Shown here in pieces: positions 8,444 through 17,230 of a stretch of 38,533 nt of DNA. The position numbers were made by a program, and so were the translations under genes. The notes under the pieces are model-generated. The model saw only the letters and a program-made list of their open reading frames with translations. It did no database searches and was not told the DNA's origin. This DNA is from Spirochaetales bacterium. GTDB taxonomy: Bacteria > Spirochaetota > Spirochaetia > UBA9216. Location of the stretch: positions 1-38,533 of the forward strand of contig JAEINK010000049.1 of NCBI GenBank assembly GCA_016342585.1, read 5' to 3'. Every line of letters starts with the position of its first letter. Position 1 is the first letter of the stretch.

Positions 8444-8960
8444 AAAGTTCCTCCTTATCCAGTAGGTTTTCGAGGAAATTTCTTGCCCGGAAAACCCTTA
8501 CTTTAACATTACCTTCGGAGATATGCAGTATTCCACCGATCTCCTTATAATTCAGATCCCCATATTCTCGCAGTATAAGGGCTGTTCGTAATTTTTTGGG
8601 GATTTTATTTAGTGCAATACGAATTATCTCATTCGTCTCTTTTTTCAAATACTCATCCTCTCCCGATGCTGGTGATTTTTTAGGCTCATTCAGCACCCGG
8701 TTATAGGCCTTTCTTTCTCGGATCTTACGTTTTTCATGGTTAAAACAGAGATTTTTTACTACCCGTATCAACCAGTATCTGGTCTGATCTTTTGAAGGCA
8801 GTGCCGCTCCTCTGTTCAGATATTTAATAAAGGCCTCCTGACAGAGGTCCTCACTGACAGACATACTTCCTGTTATATTGTAGGCAATCCGAATAAGAAT
8901 GGGGAATATTTCCTCATACAATTCTGTAAACTGATCGTCTGCCAGATGCTCCATATTCAT
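8430..8960 (-). CDS. ECF-type RNA polymerase sigma factor
   Basis: This 176-residue sigma-70 family protein contains region 2 (ILIRIAYNITGSMSVSEDLCQEAFIKYL) and region 4 (LREYGDLNYKEIGGILHIS followed by EGNVKVRVFRAR). It has neither region 1 nor region 3, which is the ECF layout. The linker between regions 2 and 4 is lysine-rich. The gene starts 57 nt after cysS ends and overlaps the anti-sigma gene by 14 nt. ATG codons at 8960 and 8954 are both possible. I could not identify a convincing ECF promoter in the 57-nt gap, so read-through from cysS is possible. The likely targets include its own operon, meaning the anti-sigma factor, an exported protein and the TIG/transglutaminase protein. Confidence 0.92.
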   Translation of the reverse strand: MNMEHLADDQFTELYEEIFPILIRIAYNITGSMSVSEDLCQEAFIKYLNRGAALPSKDQTRYWLIRVVKNLCFNHEKRKIRERKAYNRVLNEPKKSPASGEDEYLKKETNEIIRIALNKIPKKLRTALILREYGDLNYKEIGGILHISEGNVKVRVFRARNFLENLLDKEELYVSE

Positions 8961-9017
8961 AAACTAAACAACCCGCCTTACTGAAAGTTACAAGAACTTG
9001 AAAAAATCATTAACTTT

Positions 9018-10424
9018 CTATTTCCTTTCCCAAACTGTCCCCTGGGGGGAGTCCTTTATCTCGATGCCCCGGGCAAGGAGTTCATCACGAATTTCATCCG
9101 CCCGGGCAAAATTCTTCTCGGAACGGGAACGATTCCTCTCTTCGACAAGAGCATCGATCTCGGGATCTCCCTCTTTTTCTTCGGCTTTAACATCTTTAAG
9201 ACTCAACCCGAAGATTCGATCCATATCCAGAACAATAGAAAGCTTATCCTCATCACATACATCCGGATCCTTAAGCAACTGCCACATATCGGAAAGCCCC
9301 CTGGAAACACCTAAATCCCTGGCAATGTGGGTTCTAAAACTTTCAAGGTATTCAAGGGCTTTACCATCCAACTTTTCCAGGTCGCCCGATTCCCCCCTCT
9401 CTTTTAGCTTCAAAATCCTCTCATTCAGATTTTTTCTGGCTGATTTTGAGGCTTCCAGTGATTCTTCACTGAAAATAAGCTGGCTTCTGTAGTGCCCCCC
9501 CAGACAAAAGTATCGGTAATCAAGAGGATCAAACCCCATATCTTCAAGGCTTGTGAGCGTTAAAAAGGACCCGGAAGATTTAGACATTTTGGCCTTCTTT
9601 AAAAGAAGGAACTCACCATGCAGCCAGTAATTCACCCATTTCTTTCCAGAAGCTCCTTCGGATTGAGCAATTTCATTGGTATGATGAATGGGGATATGAT
9701 CGACACCACCACAGTGAATATCCATATGCTCACCGAGATACTTCATACTCATGGCCGAACACTCAACATGCCAGCCGGGGTACCCTTTTCCCCAGGGAGA
9801 ATCCCACAGCATCACATGATTTTCAAACTTTGATTTGGTAAACCAGAGAACAAAGTCTCCGGGGTTTCGCTTATTTTCATCCACAGCGACCCTGGCACCG
9901 GCCTGGAGATTCTGTCGGTCAATCAAAGCCATTTTTCCATATTCAGGAAATTTGGAAATATCAAAGTAGAGATTTCCTCCTGTCAGGTAGGTAAACCCCT
10001 TCTCTTCCAGTTTTTTAATCAGGTCGATCATCTCCTGAATATGTTCGGTAGCCGTACAGGTTACCTCTGGACGAATTATATTCAGTTTTTCGGTATCGTT
10101 GAAAAAGGCATCGGTATAATGCCTGGCAATATCCCAGACGGTACGCCCCGTCTCCCGGGCACTCTTTTCCATTTTATCTTCACCGTCATCACCGTCATCT
10201 GTCAGATGGCCAACATCGGTAATGTTCATAACATGGTTGATTTCATAACCGGCATAGGCAAGAACACGCCTTAAGAGATCTTCAAAAACATAGGTTCGTA
10301 AATTCCCGATATGAGCATAATTGTATACGGTAGGACCGCAGCAGTAGAATCCCGCCTTGCCTTCAGATACGGGCACGAATTCTTCGATCTTTCGTCCGGA
10401 TGTATTATAAAATTCAAGTTTCAT
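9018..10424 (-). CDS. cysS: Cysteine-tRNA ligase (CysRS)
   Basis: This class I synthetase charges tRNA-Cys. Diagnostic blocks are CCGPTVYNYAHIGNLRTY (HIGH motif as HIGN), GYPGWHVECSAMS and HCGGVDHIPIHHTNEIAQSEG with the zinc-binding Cys and His residues, and KMSKSSG. The C-terminal tail ends with the usual RADEIRDELLARGIEIKDSPQG segment. I start it at ATG 10424 (468 aa), with GGGGAG 7 nt upstream. A TTG at 10445 would add seven residues. murB is divergent, with 62 nt between the two starts. The gene is followed on the same strand by the ECF sigma factor, a neighbourhood I recall from Treponema. Confidence 0.97.
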   Translation of the reverse strand: MKLEFYNTSGRKIEEFVPVSEGKAGFYCCGPTVYNYAHIGNLRTYVFEDLLRRVLAYAGYEINHVMNITDVGHLTDDGDDGEDKMEKSARETGRTVWDIARHYTDAFFNDTEKLNIIRPEVTCTATEHIQEMIDLIKKLEEKGFTYLTGGNLYFDISKFPEYGKMALIDRQNLQAGARVAVDENKRNPGDFVLWFTKSKFENHVMLWDSPWGKGYPGWHVECSAMSMKYLGEHMDIHCGGVDHIPIHHTNEIAQSEGASGKKWVNYWLHGEFLLLKKAKMSKSSGSFLTLTSLEDMGFDPLDYRYFCLGGHYRSQLIFSEESLEASKSARKNLNERILKLKERGESGDLEKLDGKALEYLESFRTHIARDLGVSRGLSDMWQLLKDPDVCDEDKLSIVLDMDRIFGLSLKDVKAEEKEGDPEIDALVEERNRSRSEKNFARADEIRDELLARGIEIKDSPQGTVWERK

Positions 10425-10486
10425 CTTACTGCTCCCCGAAGCCAAACTTTGTTGGAAATATTCATAAAATATGTTAGGCTTCTTTG

Positions 10487-11428
10487 ATGTTCAACTTAAG
10501 GGAAATCTGTAATAAAATCAATATAAGCGGAAAATTACTCATTAATGAACCCATGTCGGACCATACCACATTCAAAACTGGCGGGCCTGCGGATATTCTT
10601 GCCTATCCTATAAACATAAAAGATATTCAAACCCTTTATAGGGTGGCAAGTGAAGAGAATATCCCGGTATACACCATGGGCGGAGGGGCCAACATCCTTG
10701 TGGCCGATAGTGGAATTCGAGGAATCGTTATAAATACATCCCATCTTAATTCGTTTTCTATTAAACAGGATAGTTTTAAGGCCTACTCCGGCCTATCCAT
10801 GTCGATAGCAGCCTGGGAAACAGGGACGGCAGGATTGGCTGGACTCCATTATTTTTACGCCATGCCCGGAACCCTGGGCGGAGCAATCTGGATGAACGCG
10901 AGGTGTTATGGAAAATCTATCTCTGAAACACTCGAAAAGGTAACGCTCCTATCCCCCGAAGGGGAAATATCCGAACTGAAAACTGAGAAAAAAGATTTTG
11001 GGTATAAAGTTTCCCCCTTTCAGCAGATGAATAGTATAATAGTAGAAGCCAGTTTTACTCTTGAAAGAGGAGTAAGTCGCCTACTCTCCAAAGAGATGCG
11101 AGAGTATGAGGCGGATCGAAACCTAAAGGGACATTTTAAGGCCCCATCAGCCGGATCGGTTTTTAAAAACAATAGAAGTTTTGGAAAACCAAGTGGGAAA
11201 ATTGTTGACGAGGTCGGATTAAAGGGCGCCAAATATGGTGGTGCTGTGGTATCACCCGAACATGGAAATATAATATTTAATGCTGGCGGAGCCTCCTCTT
11301 CGGATATCCGGCAGCTTATCGCCAATGTAAAAAAGGAAGTTTTCCGAAAAACAGGCTTTCTCCTTGAAGAGGAAATTCTCTATGCCGGGGCCTGGGAGAA
11401 GGGAGAGGATTATGGACTGGAAAGATAA
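10487..11428 (+). CDS. murB: UDP-N-acetylenolpyruvoylglucosamine reductase
   Basis: This enzyme reduces enolpyruvyl-UDP-GlcNAc to UDP-N-acetylmuramate, the second committed step of peptidoglycan synthesis, using FAD and NADPH. Visible motifs are TTFKTGGPADILAYP at the N-terminus, MGGGANILVAD and GIRGIVI of the FAD fold, and YAMPGTLGGAIWMNARCYG. The proton-donor block is APSAGSVFKN, and a C-terminal LLEEEIL supplies the conserved acidic residue. The start is ATG 10487, with TTAGG 8 nt upstream. It overlaps mgtE by 17 nt, so the two are co-transcribed and probably translationally coupled. At 313 residues the length is usual for the family. Confidence 0.95.
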   Translation: MFNLREICNKINISGKLLINEPMSDHTTFKTGGPADILAYPINIKDIQTLYRVASEENIPVYTMGGGANILVADSGIRGIVINTSHLNSFSIKQDSFKAYSGLSMSIAAWETGTAGLAGLHYFYAMPGTLGGAIWMNARCYGKSISETLEKVTLLSPEGEISELKTEKKDFGYKVSPFQQMNSIIVEASFTLERGVSRLLSKEMREYEADRNLKGHFKAPSAGSVFKNNRSFGKPSGKIVDEVGLKGAKYGGAVVSPEHGNIIFNAGGASSSDIRQLIANVKKEVFRKTGFLLEEEILYAGAWEKGEDYGLER

Positions 11429-12752
11429 TATTGAATGGGAAACACTTGATTCCGGGGAGTTAAAAGCCCTTCTGGCAGATATTCCCTTAGCAGATCTCCT
11501 TGAGGACTGGGACAGTTTTTCAGATGAAGAGGCAATACGGATTTTTATTCACCTGGATCCAGAGACCAAGGTAGATGTAATTAATGAACTCTCAAACACA
11601 AAACAGGAGACACTCCTAACCCTCCTCTCGGAGCGACACCTGAAACAACTTATGGCAGAGATGGAACCTGATGATGTCACGGACTTTCTCCAGGAGATGT
11701 CTCCTGAAATCAGAAAATCTGTTTGGGACAATCTGAGTGATGAGCTTCGCACAGAAACTCTCTTTCTCCTTCGATTTGACGAGGATGATGCTGCCGGGCT
11801 GATGACCCCAAGATATCTTGCCATTAGGGGAAATGTAAGCGTCCATCAGGCTCTTCAATTTGTAAGAAGGAATGCGGAGAAGGTGGAGGCCTTTTATTCG
11901 GTTTATGTGGTTGATGAACTTCAAAGATTGTTGGGAGTCATATCACTCCAGGAACTTCTGGGTGCGGGTGATGATACCATCGTCAAGGATATAATGGATA
12001 CCCAGTTTGCTTCGGTAAGGGAAGATACGGACCAGGAAGAGGCGGCCCAGATCCTGGAAACCTATGATCTGACCTCTTTGCCTGTAGTAAACAGCCACAA
12101 CAAACTACTTGGTGTTATTACCTTCGATGATATTATCGATGTTATCCGTGAAGAGCATACCGAGGATACCTACAAGATGGGAGCCATGACAGGAAATGCC
12201 GGACGTTATCTGGATACTTCGATCATGGGTATGGTAAAAAAGCGTGTCCCCTGGCTTGTTATTCTTCTTCTCCTTGGAACCGTAACCACCACTGTTCTGG
12301 ATCATTACCAGGCAAGTTTTCTGGGGATGTCCTTTCTCATCCTTTTCATACCCGTTATAACACAAACCGGAGGTAACTCTGGAAATCAGGCCTCTACCCT
12401 CATGATCCGGGGACTTGCTACGGGAGAACTTCATACAAGGGATACGGGTAAGGTCCTGATTAAAGAGATAGCCATAGGTCTCATCATGGGAATAGTAACA
12501 GGCCTTGTCATTGTTCTCCGAAGCTGGCTCATGCCTCCGGGAGTTTCTCTTTTTGAGGCACTCGTAATCGGGATGTCCTTAAGTTTTGTCGTTATTTTTG
12601 CAACAGTGATAGGAGCGCTGGCTCCAATGGTAATCAGTAAAATGGGATTTGACCCTACGGTAATGTCTGGGCCCCTGATGTCAACGGTTATAGATGTCTG
12701 CGGATTGACGATATACTTCGAAACAGCCCGCAGACTCTTAAACCTGGGATGA
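11412..12752 (+). CDS. mgtE: Magnesium transporter MgtE
   Basis: This 446-residue protein has the full MgtE layout. An acidic helical N domain spans about 1-130 (with MEPDDVTDFLQEM) and two CBS domains lie at about 130-255. A C-terminal membrane domain of about five helices starts near 275 and contains PVITQTGGNSGNQASTLMIRG and the ending GPLMSTVIDVCGLTIYFETA. MgtE is a Mg2+-gated channel-like transporter of the inner membrane. The chosen start, ATG 11412, lies within the murB 3' end and is preceded by GGGAGAGG. I see no Mg2+ riboswitch, since expression is tied to murB. Confidence 0.95.
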   Translation: MDWKDNIEWETLDSGELKALLADIPLADLLEDWDSFSDEEAIRIFIHLDPETKVDVINELSNTKQETLLTLLSERHLKQLMAEMEPDDVTDFLQEMSPEIRKSVWDNLSDELRTETLFLLRFDEDDAAGLMTPRYLAIRGNVSVHQALQFVRRNAEKVEAFYSVYVVDELQRLLGVISLQELLGAGDDTIVKDIMDTQFASVREDTDQEEAAQILETYDLTSLPVVNSHNKLLGVITFDDIIDVIREEHTEDTYKMGAMTGNAGRYLDTSIMGMVKKRVPWLVILLLLGTVTTTVLDHYQASFLGMSFLILFIPVITQTGGNSGNQASTLMIRGLATGELHTRDTGKVLIKEIAIGLIMGIVTGLVIVLRSWLMPPGVSLFEALVIGMSLSFVVIFATVIGALAPMVISKMGFDPTVMSGPLMSTVIDVCGLTIYFETARRLLNLG

Positions 12753-12756
12753 AAAT

Positions 12757-13956
12757 CTAACCGAAAACGATATCAAAGGTATCAATAGCAATTTGAAGTT
12801 CCTCATTTGTGGGGATAATCAGGATTGCCGTATTGGAATAGCCTTTTGAAACAAGACCTTCCTTGTTCCCCATCAGCTTATTTTTCTCATAATCCATAAC
12901 AATACCAAGATTTTCAAGCCTATGACAGATCCTCTCTCTCATTTCGAAGTCGTTTTCCCCGATCCCGCCGGTAAAGATTAAAGCATCAACCCTGTACATA
13001 TTGGCAGCATAAGCCCCTACATACCTTCGGATTCGGTGGGCATACACCTCCAGGGCCTGGATCGCATTGGTGTGCCCCTCTTTGGCAGCGGCCCGTATAT
13101 CTCTCATATCGTTAGAAATACCGGAAAGACCAAGCATTCCACCCTTCTTGTTCAATTCCTGATTTACCTGTTCCTTGGTAAACCCCTTATCCAGGAGATA
13201 AAGAACAATAGCAGGATCGATGTCACCACTCCTTGTCCCCATCACAAGCCCTTCCAGCGGTGTGAAACCCATGGACGTATCCCGGGACTCCCCATTCACG
13301 ATAGACGTAATGGATGCGCCATTCCCTAAATGGCAGGATATAACATTGGTGTTTTCCGAGCTCCGCTTTAACAATCGCATTGCCTCGTTTGAGACATATC
13401 GATGACTTGTCCCGTGAAAGCCATATCGCCTTATCCTGTATTCATCATAGAACTTTCGATCCAGACCATAGAGATAGGCTGCCGGTGGGATCGTCTGATG
13501 AAAAGCGGTGTCAAAAACAGCAACCTGGGGGCAATCGGGAAAAATTTTAAAAGATTCCTGAATCCCTATAAGATTTGCAGGGTTATGGAGAGGAGCAAGC
13601 TCTATATTATTCTTAATTGCTTGAATAACATGATCGGTTATAAGAATAGAAGAGGCATAATCTTCTCCACCATGAACCGTTCGGTGACCGATCGCAGAGA
13701 TATCATTCAGATTGGTTATAACCCCATCATCCTTGTCGGTTAAAGCTTTAATAACAAGAACCATAGCCTGGGAATGATTTTCAATGGGTTCTTGATATTC
13801 GATTAAACCCTTGGAGGATTTTTGCTTAAGATGCCCCTCTGAACTTCCTATTCGTTCGACTAAACCTTTTCCAAGACTTATTCTATCCGGCATACTATAT
13901 ACTTCATACTTGAGCGATGAGCTGCCGCAATTAATTACGAGGATCTTCTTATTCAT
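12757..13956 (-). CDS. ackA: Acetate kinase (paralogue 1)
   Basis: This enzyme interconverts acetyl phosphate plus ADP with acetate plus ATP. All AckA motifs are present: VINCGSSSLKYEVY at the N-terminus, GHRTVHGGE (catalytic Arg), FDTAFHQT (catalytic Asp), RRYGFHGTSHRY, TSMGFTPLEGLVMGTRSGDIDP and FTGGIGEND near the ADP site. The preferred start is ATG 13956 (399 aa, the standard length), with GGGAG 6 nt upstream. A second ATG directly before it is possible. It converges on mgtE with only 4 nt between stops. A second, clearly different acetate kinase lies at 15572-16912, and no phosphotransacetylase is in the window. Confidence 0.95.
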   Translation of the reverse strand: MNKKILVINCGSSSLKYEVYSMPDRISLGKGLVERIGSSEGHLKQKSSKGLIEYQEPIENHSQAMVLVIKALTDKDDGVITNLNDISAIGHRTVHGGEDYASSILITDHVIQAIKNNIELAPLHNPANLIGIQESFKIFPDCPQVAVFDTAFHQTIPPAAYLYGLDRKFYDEYRIRRYGFHGTSHRYVSNEAMRLLKRSSENTNVISCHLGNGASITSIVNGESRDTSMGFTPLEGLVMGTRSGDIDPAIVLYLLDKGFTKEQVNQELNKKGGMLGLSGISNDMRDIRAAAKEGHTNAIQALEVYAHRIRRYVGAYAANMYRVDALIFTGGIGENDFEMRERICHRLENLGIVMDYEKNKLMGNKEGLVSKGYSNTAILIIPTNEELQIAIDTFDIVFG

Positions 13957-14043
13957 CATTAACTCCCTGCAAATAAATTTCTCACAGAAATAATAATCCA
14001 ATATCTGAAAATGTACAATAAAATATTAATAAAATGTTTATAA

Positions 14044-15453
14044 TTACAAATCCGTATTTTCTTCTTTCATCATTTTGAATCCGAATTCAATTTCAAATCC
14101 ACAATTCTCTTTAAAAATATTTAGAAATTCCCTGCTTATCCAATTTTCGATTATACAGCCCGCCATATCACTTTCGAGATCAAGCGGTGAACACCAGGAA
14201 GGTTTAATCTGTAAATATACCAGACTGCTCCCCTCATGAACCTCTACCCTCCCACCTGTTGAAAAATCTATTATCTGCCCCCTTCCCTTAAGATCACAAA
14301 ATAACGAAAAAATCACCCTTCCATGCTGAAATCGTCCCCTGCTATACCAGGAGAACTCATCAATATTCTCTTCGCTTGCTTCCCTTCTGCAAAAATTAAA
14401 ATCGGATTGGAGATGCACCCCCCTCCTTTCGTAGTCAATTTTACCAAGAAATGTGCTCTCTCGGCTAATAGTTCCGCTCCCCGCTCCTTCATGTGAAAAC
14501 TCGCCTTTGAATACAAGCTCCCAGTATTTTGGCTTTACCAGAAAGCTGCCCCCTATAAATGAAGAAAAAGGCAGGAAGGACTCGGGGACCAATTGTTCAT
14601 GCTCCTGTGATTCCCCGCATTCAAGACAGAAGGAGAAAAGAGATTCAGGAAAACCAACTATTTCTCCTTTCCAGTCGAAACACTCATCCATACGCCCGCC
14701 CGCCGGAGTTCGGAAAGCGGAGGAAGCACCACCGGCCTGAAAAGAAAGGTCTATAATGGTGGTCTTTATACGACTGCCTCCCCGGCACCACCAACCCGAA
14801 GAGTCCAGATTACTGAAAGATCCACCACTTAAAAAAAATATCGAGTACAGGGGAGTAAAATAGGAAAGCGAAAAGAGAACCGAAGCAGTATGATCTGATA
14901 AAAATGGAGGAGCATCATAAATCCAGGAATCGGTATCATTATCTCGACCGGGATTCGATAATACCACAGCCAATCCAGGGGAAAAAGCGCCCCACTCCTG
15001 TGTACCCCAGAAGCCACCCTCCCATCGATCTTTTAACCTTAGGAGGAATAAACCCATTTTTCCGCCACAAAATGTTAAACCAGCTCCCCTCCTGCTGCTC
15101 CCCGTGTATGCTCTGTCACTCCTGATACTGCCACTATTTATTTCAATGTTTTTTCTTGTTATCGAAGGAATCAAGATCTCTTTTACTAATCCAAGAGGGA
15201 GAATTGAACCTAAATAAAGGGGACCTGCGTTGAAAGTTAAATTATTTCCTTCAATCTGGTCCCATTCTCCTTTTATTGAGGCAGAACAGGAGAAAAGATT
15301 ACTGTTATAGCTAAGGCGATACCGATACCCTTCTGAAAAGTTGAAGCCACCTTCGGCGTAAAGCTCTCCACCCTCGGATCCCCCTGAAAAGACGGGTGTC
15401 AGGTTGGTAAAAAACAGACTTATTACTAAAAAGAAAAAAAATAGGTTTCTCAT
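14044..15453 (-). CDS. Probable outer-membrane beta-barrel protein of unknown function
   Basis: The 469-residue product has a phenylalanine-rich signal peptide (about 1-23). The mature start is SGGSEGGELYAEGGF, a style common in exported spirochaetal proteins. The remainder is dominated by alternating polar/hydrophobic strands with many Gly, Ser and aromatic residues, and it has no internal transmembrane helix. This fits an outer-membrane beta barrel or an exported beta protein. I recognise no family. It contains about ten cysteines, which is unusual for an outer-membrane barrel. It starts 118 nt from the second acetate kinase gene, which is divergent, and lies upstream of the first acetate kinase on the same strand (87 nt apart). 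Confidence 0.55.
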   Translation of the reverse strand: MRNLFFFFLVISLFFTNLTPVFSGGSEGGELYAEGGFNFSEGYRYRLSYNSNLFSCSASIKGEWDQIEGNNLTFNAGPLYLGSILPLGLVKEILIPSITRKNIEINSGSIRSDRAYTGSSRRGAGLTFCGGKMGLFLLRLKDRWEGGFWGTQEWGAFSPGLAVVLSNPGRDNDTDSWIYDAPPFLSDHTASVLFSLSYFTPLYSIFFLSGGSFSNLDSSGWWCRGGSRIKTTIIDLSFQAGGASSAFRTPAGGRMDECFDWKGEIVGFPESLFSFCLECGESQEHEQLVPESFLPFSSFIGGSFLVKPKYWELVFKGEFSHEGAGSGTISRESTFLGKIDYERRGVHLQSDFNFCRREASEENIDEFSWYSRGRFQHGRVIFSLFCDLKGRGQIIDFSTGGRVEVHEGSSLVYLQIKPSWCSPLDLESDMAGCIIENWISREFLNIFKENCGFEIEFGFKMMKEENTDL

Positions 15454-15571
15454 ATACCTAAAGACTCAAAGAGAACTTATTCTGCTTCGAAATTCCCGCT
15501 GAACCTTGAAGAATTCCTTGAATTATGTCATGTTTTACGGGTTATCGAACAAATCTTTAGGAGGACCAACC

Positions 15572-16912
15572 TTGGTAATATTAACCCTTAATTGCGGGAG
15601 TTCATCCCTCAAATACCAGCTTTATGACTGGGACAAAAGTCAGACCCTGGCAAGCGGAATCATCGAAAGAATTGGAATCGCCGGTTCAAAAATCAAACAC
15701 AAATCCCACGATAAAGAAGAAGTGGAAATTGAAAACGCCCTGGCCGACCATAAAGAGGCTATGAAGCTTCTCATGGACACCATTGTTCATCCTGAATATG
15801 GTGCCATCAAGGATGTCAAAGAGATCAAAGCTGTTGGTCATCGAGTAGTTCACGGTGCCGAAAAATTCGCCAAATCTGTAATTATCGATGATGAAGCAAT
15901 GAAAACCTTCCGTGAACTTGAAGGTCTTGCTCCTCTTCACATTCCTGCCAACCTGATCGGAATTGAATCGGCCATGGCCGTTCTCCCCGGTGTACCCCAA
16001 TGTGCCATCATGGATACAGCATGGCATCAGACAATGCCTCCCAAGGCATTTCTCTATGCCCTCCCGTACAAATGGTATGAAGAACATGGAATCAGAAGGT
16101 ATGGATTTCATGGAACTTCATTCCTCTACACAGCCAAGAGAGCCGCTGTTCTCCTTGGAAAAGACCCTTTTAAAACTAACCTGGTAATTGCCCACATTGG
16201 GAATGGCTCTTCTATCAACGCTGTAAAAGATGGTGTATCCATCGATACATCCATGGGACTTACCCCCCTTGAAGGTCTTGTCATGGGAACCCGATGTGGA
16301 GACATAGACCCGGCCATCCCCTTTCACATGATGAAGCAGACTGGAATGTCTGCTGCTGAAGTGGAAAACGCCCTGAACAAAGAGAGCGGTGTTCTTGGTA
16401 TTTCAGAACAGTGGGTCGATCGAAGAGATATCGAGATCGCTGCTGAAGAGGGACATGAAAGGGCAAATCTTACCCAGGATATTGAAGCATACCGAATCCG
16501 AAAATACATTGGAGCCTATGCTGCGGCTGTTGGTGGAGTTGATGCTATCGTATTTACAGCCGGTGTTGGAGAGAGAGGACCGATAACAAGACAGCTTGCC
16601 ACAGAGGGTCTTGATTATATGGGAATCAAACTTGATCTAGAAAAGAACAAGGCTTCCATGACCACCAGTGCAGAGACCTGTATCTCTACCGATGATTCAC
16701 CCGTTAAAATCTTTGTCATTCCTACCAATGAGGAACTTGTTATGACCGAAGATACCGCGGCTCTCATCAACGGTACCTACGATGTTCATACGAACTACAA
16801 CTACCACTTCCAGGATGCCGATTATGTAAATAAGGACAGGCTTGCCAAGCTGCCCAAGGATCTCAAGAAATGGAAGGGTTTGGATAAAATCATTGTGAGC
16901 AAGATGGACTAA
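15572..16912 (+). CDS. ackA: Acetate kinase (paralogue 2, with C-terminal extension)
   Basis: All catalytic residues fall at the positions I recall from the Methanosarcina enzyme: Arg91 (GHRVVHG), Asp148 (MDTAWHQT), His180 (GFHGTS) and Arg241 (MGTRCGDIDP). The nucleotide-site loop reads GVGERGP (331-337), with Arg335 where AckA normally has Asn (GIGEN). Gly331 and Val332 are kept, which argues for ATP/ADP rather than pyrophosphate as cosubstrate. The protein has 446 residues, about 45 more than usual, as a charged tail (NYHFQDADYVNKDRL to KIIVSKMD). The start is TTG 15572, with AGGAGG 7 nt upstream. No ATG fits the conserved N-terminus. A terminator follows. It is probably the main fermentative acetate kinase, though that is inference. 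Confidence 0.92.
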   Translation: MVILTLNCGSSSLKYQLYDWDKSQTLASGIIERIGIAGSKIKHKSHDKEEVEIENALADHKEAMKLLMDTIVHPEYGAIKDVKEIKAVGHRVVHGAEKFAKSVIIDDEAMKTFRELEGLAPLHIPANLIGIESAMAVLPGVPQCAIMDTAWHQTMPPKAFLYALPYKWYEEHGIRRYGFHGTSFLYTAKRAAVLLGKDPFKTNLVIAHIGNGSSINAVKDGVSIDTSMGLTPLEGLVMGTRCGDIDPAIPFHMMKQTGMSAAEVENALNKESGVLGISEQWVDRRDIEIAAEEGHERANLTQDIEAYRIRKYIGAYAAAVGGVDAIVFTAGVGERGPITRQLATEGLDYMGIKLDLEKNKASMTTSAETCISTDDSPVKIFVIPTNEELVMTEDTAALINGTYDVHTNYNYHFQDADYVNKDRLAKLPKDLKKWKGLDKIIVSKMD

Positions 16913-16954
16913 ATTCACCCCTTGGTGAAAATGTTTATCACACTAATTGAACAA

Positions 16955-16989
16955 GGCCGGTTGGAAGTTACTTTCTGACCGGTTTTTTT
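16955..16989 (+). terminator. Rho-independent terminator after the second acetate kinase
   Basis: A CCGGT/ACCGG stem (16957-16961 with 16978-16982), extended by G-T pairs and with a small inner stem, is followed by seven T. It begins 43 nt after the stop codon. Confidence 0.75.
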
Positions 16990-17112
16990 ATGCCCCAAGC
17001 TTTGTAAGGTTTCTACTGCTACTTTGATTGTGAATTTTTATTTCCTGTTTTTCTTCATCTGCCCTCACACAAATCATATGTGGTTTATGTTTTAATTTTT
17101 TATGGTGCTTCC

Positions 17113-17224
17113 GGGTTTCTTTCAGTTTACCATTCGCTCCTTCAAACTAAAAGGAAATCGACTTTGAAGGTTTTCTTTAGTCAGGAGCGTCAGCTCATTG
17201 GGTTGGCAAAAGGAAACAGGAGGT
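17113..17224 (+). repeat. Leader repeat shared with the GxxExxY gene at 37.7 kb
   Basis: This stretch upstream of the decayed GxxExxY gene matches the region upstream of the intact gene in ordered blocks. The 18-nt TTTACCATTCGCTCCTTC is identical (17126-17143 and 37582-37599). CGTC(A/G)GCTCATT (17188-17199 and 37681-37692) and AAACAGGAGGT with the ribosome binding site (17214-17224 and 37708-37718) follow. The copy here lacks about 38 nt that include the two hairpins of the other copy. The leader was therefore duplicated with the gene. The remaining bases 16990-17112 show nothing recognisable. Confidence 0.75.
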
Positions 17225-17230
17225 ACCGCT

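Noticed and set aside
8961..8992. Possible ECF promoter (TGTAACTTT ... GTTGTTT) before the sigma factor
   Set aside because: The -35-like part is reasonable but the -10 part does not resemble an ECF box, and the start site would fall on the ATG.
15572..16912. PPi-dependent acetate kinase, given the PPi-dependent phosphofructokinase nearby
   Set aside because: The Gly331-Val332 pair of the adenosine pocket is kept, whereas the PPi-type Entamoeba enzyme, as I recall, has bulky residues there.
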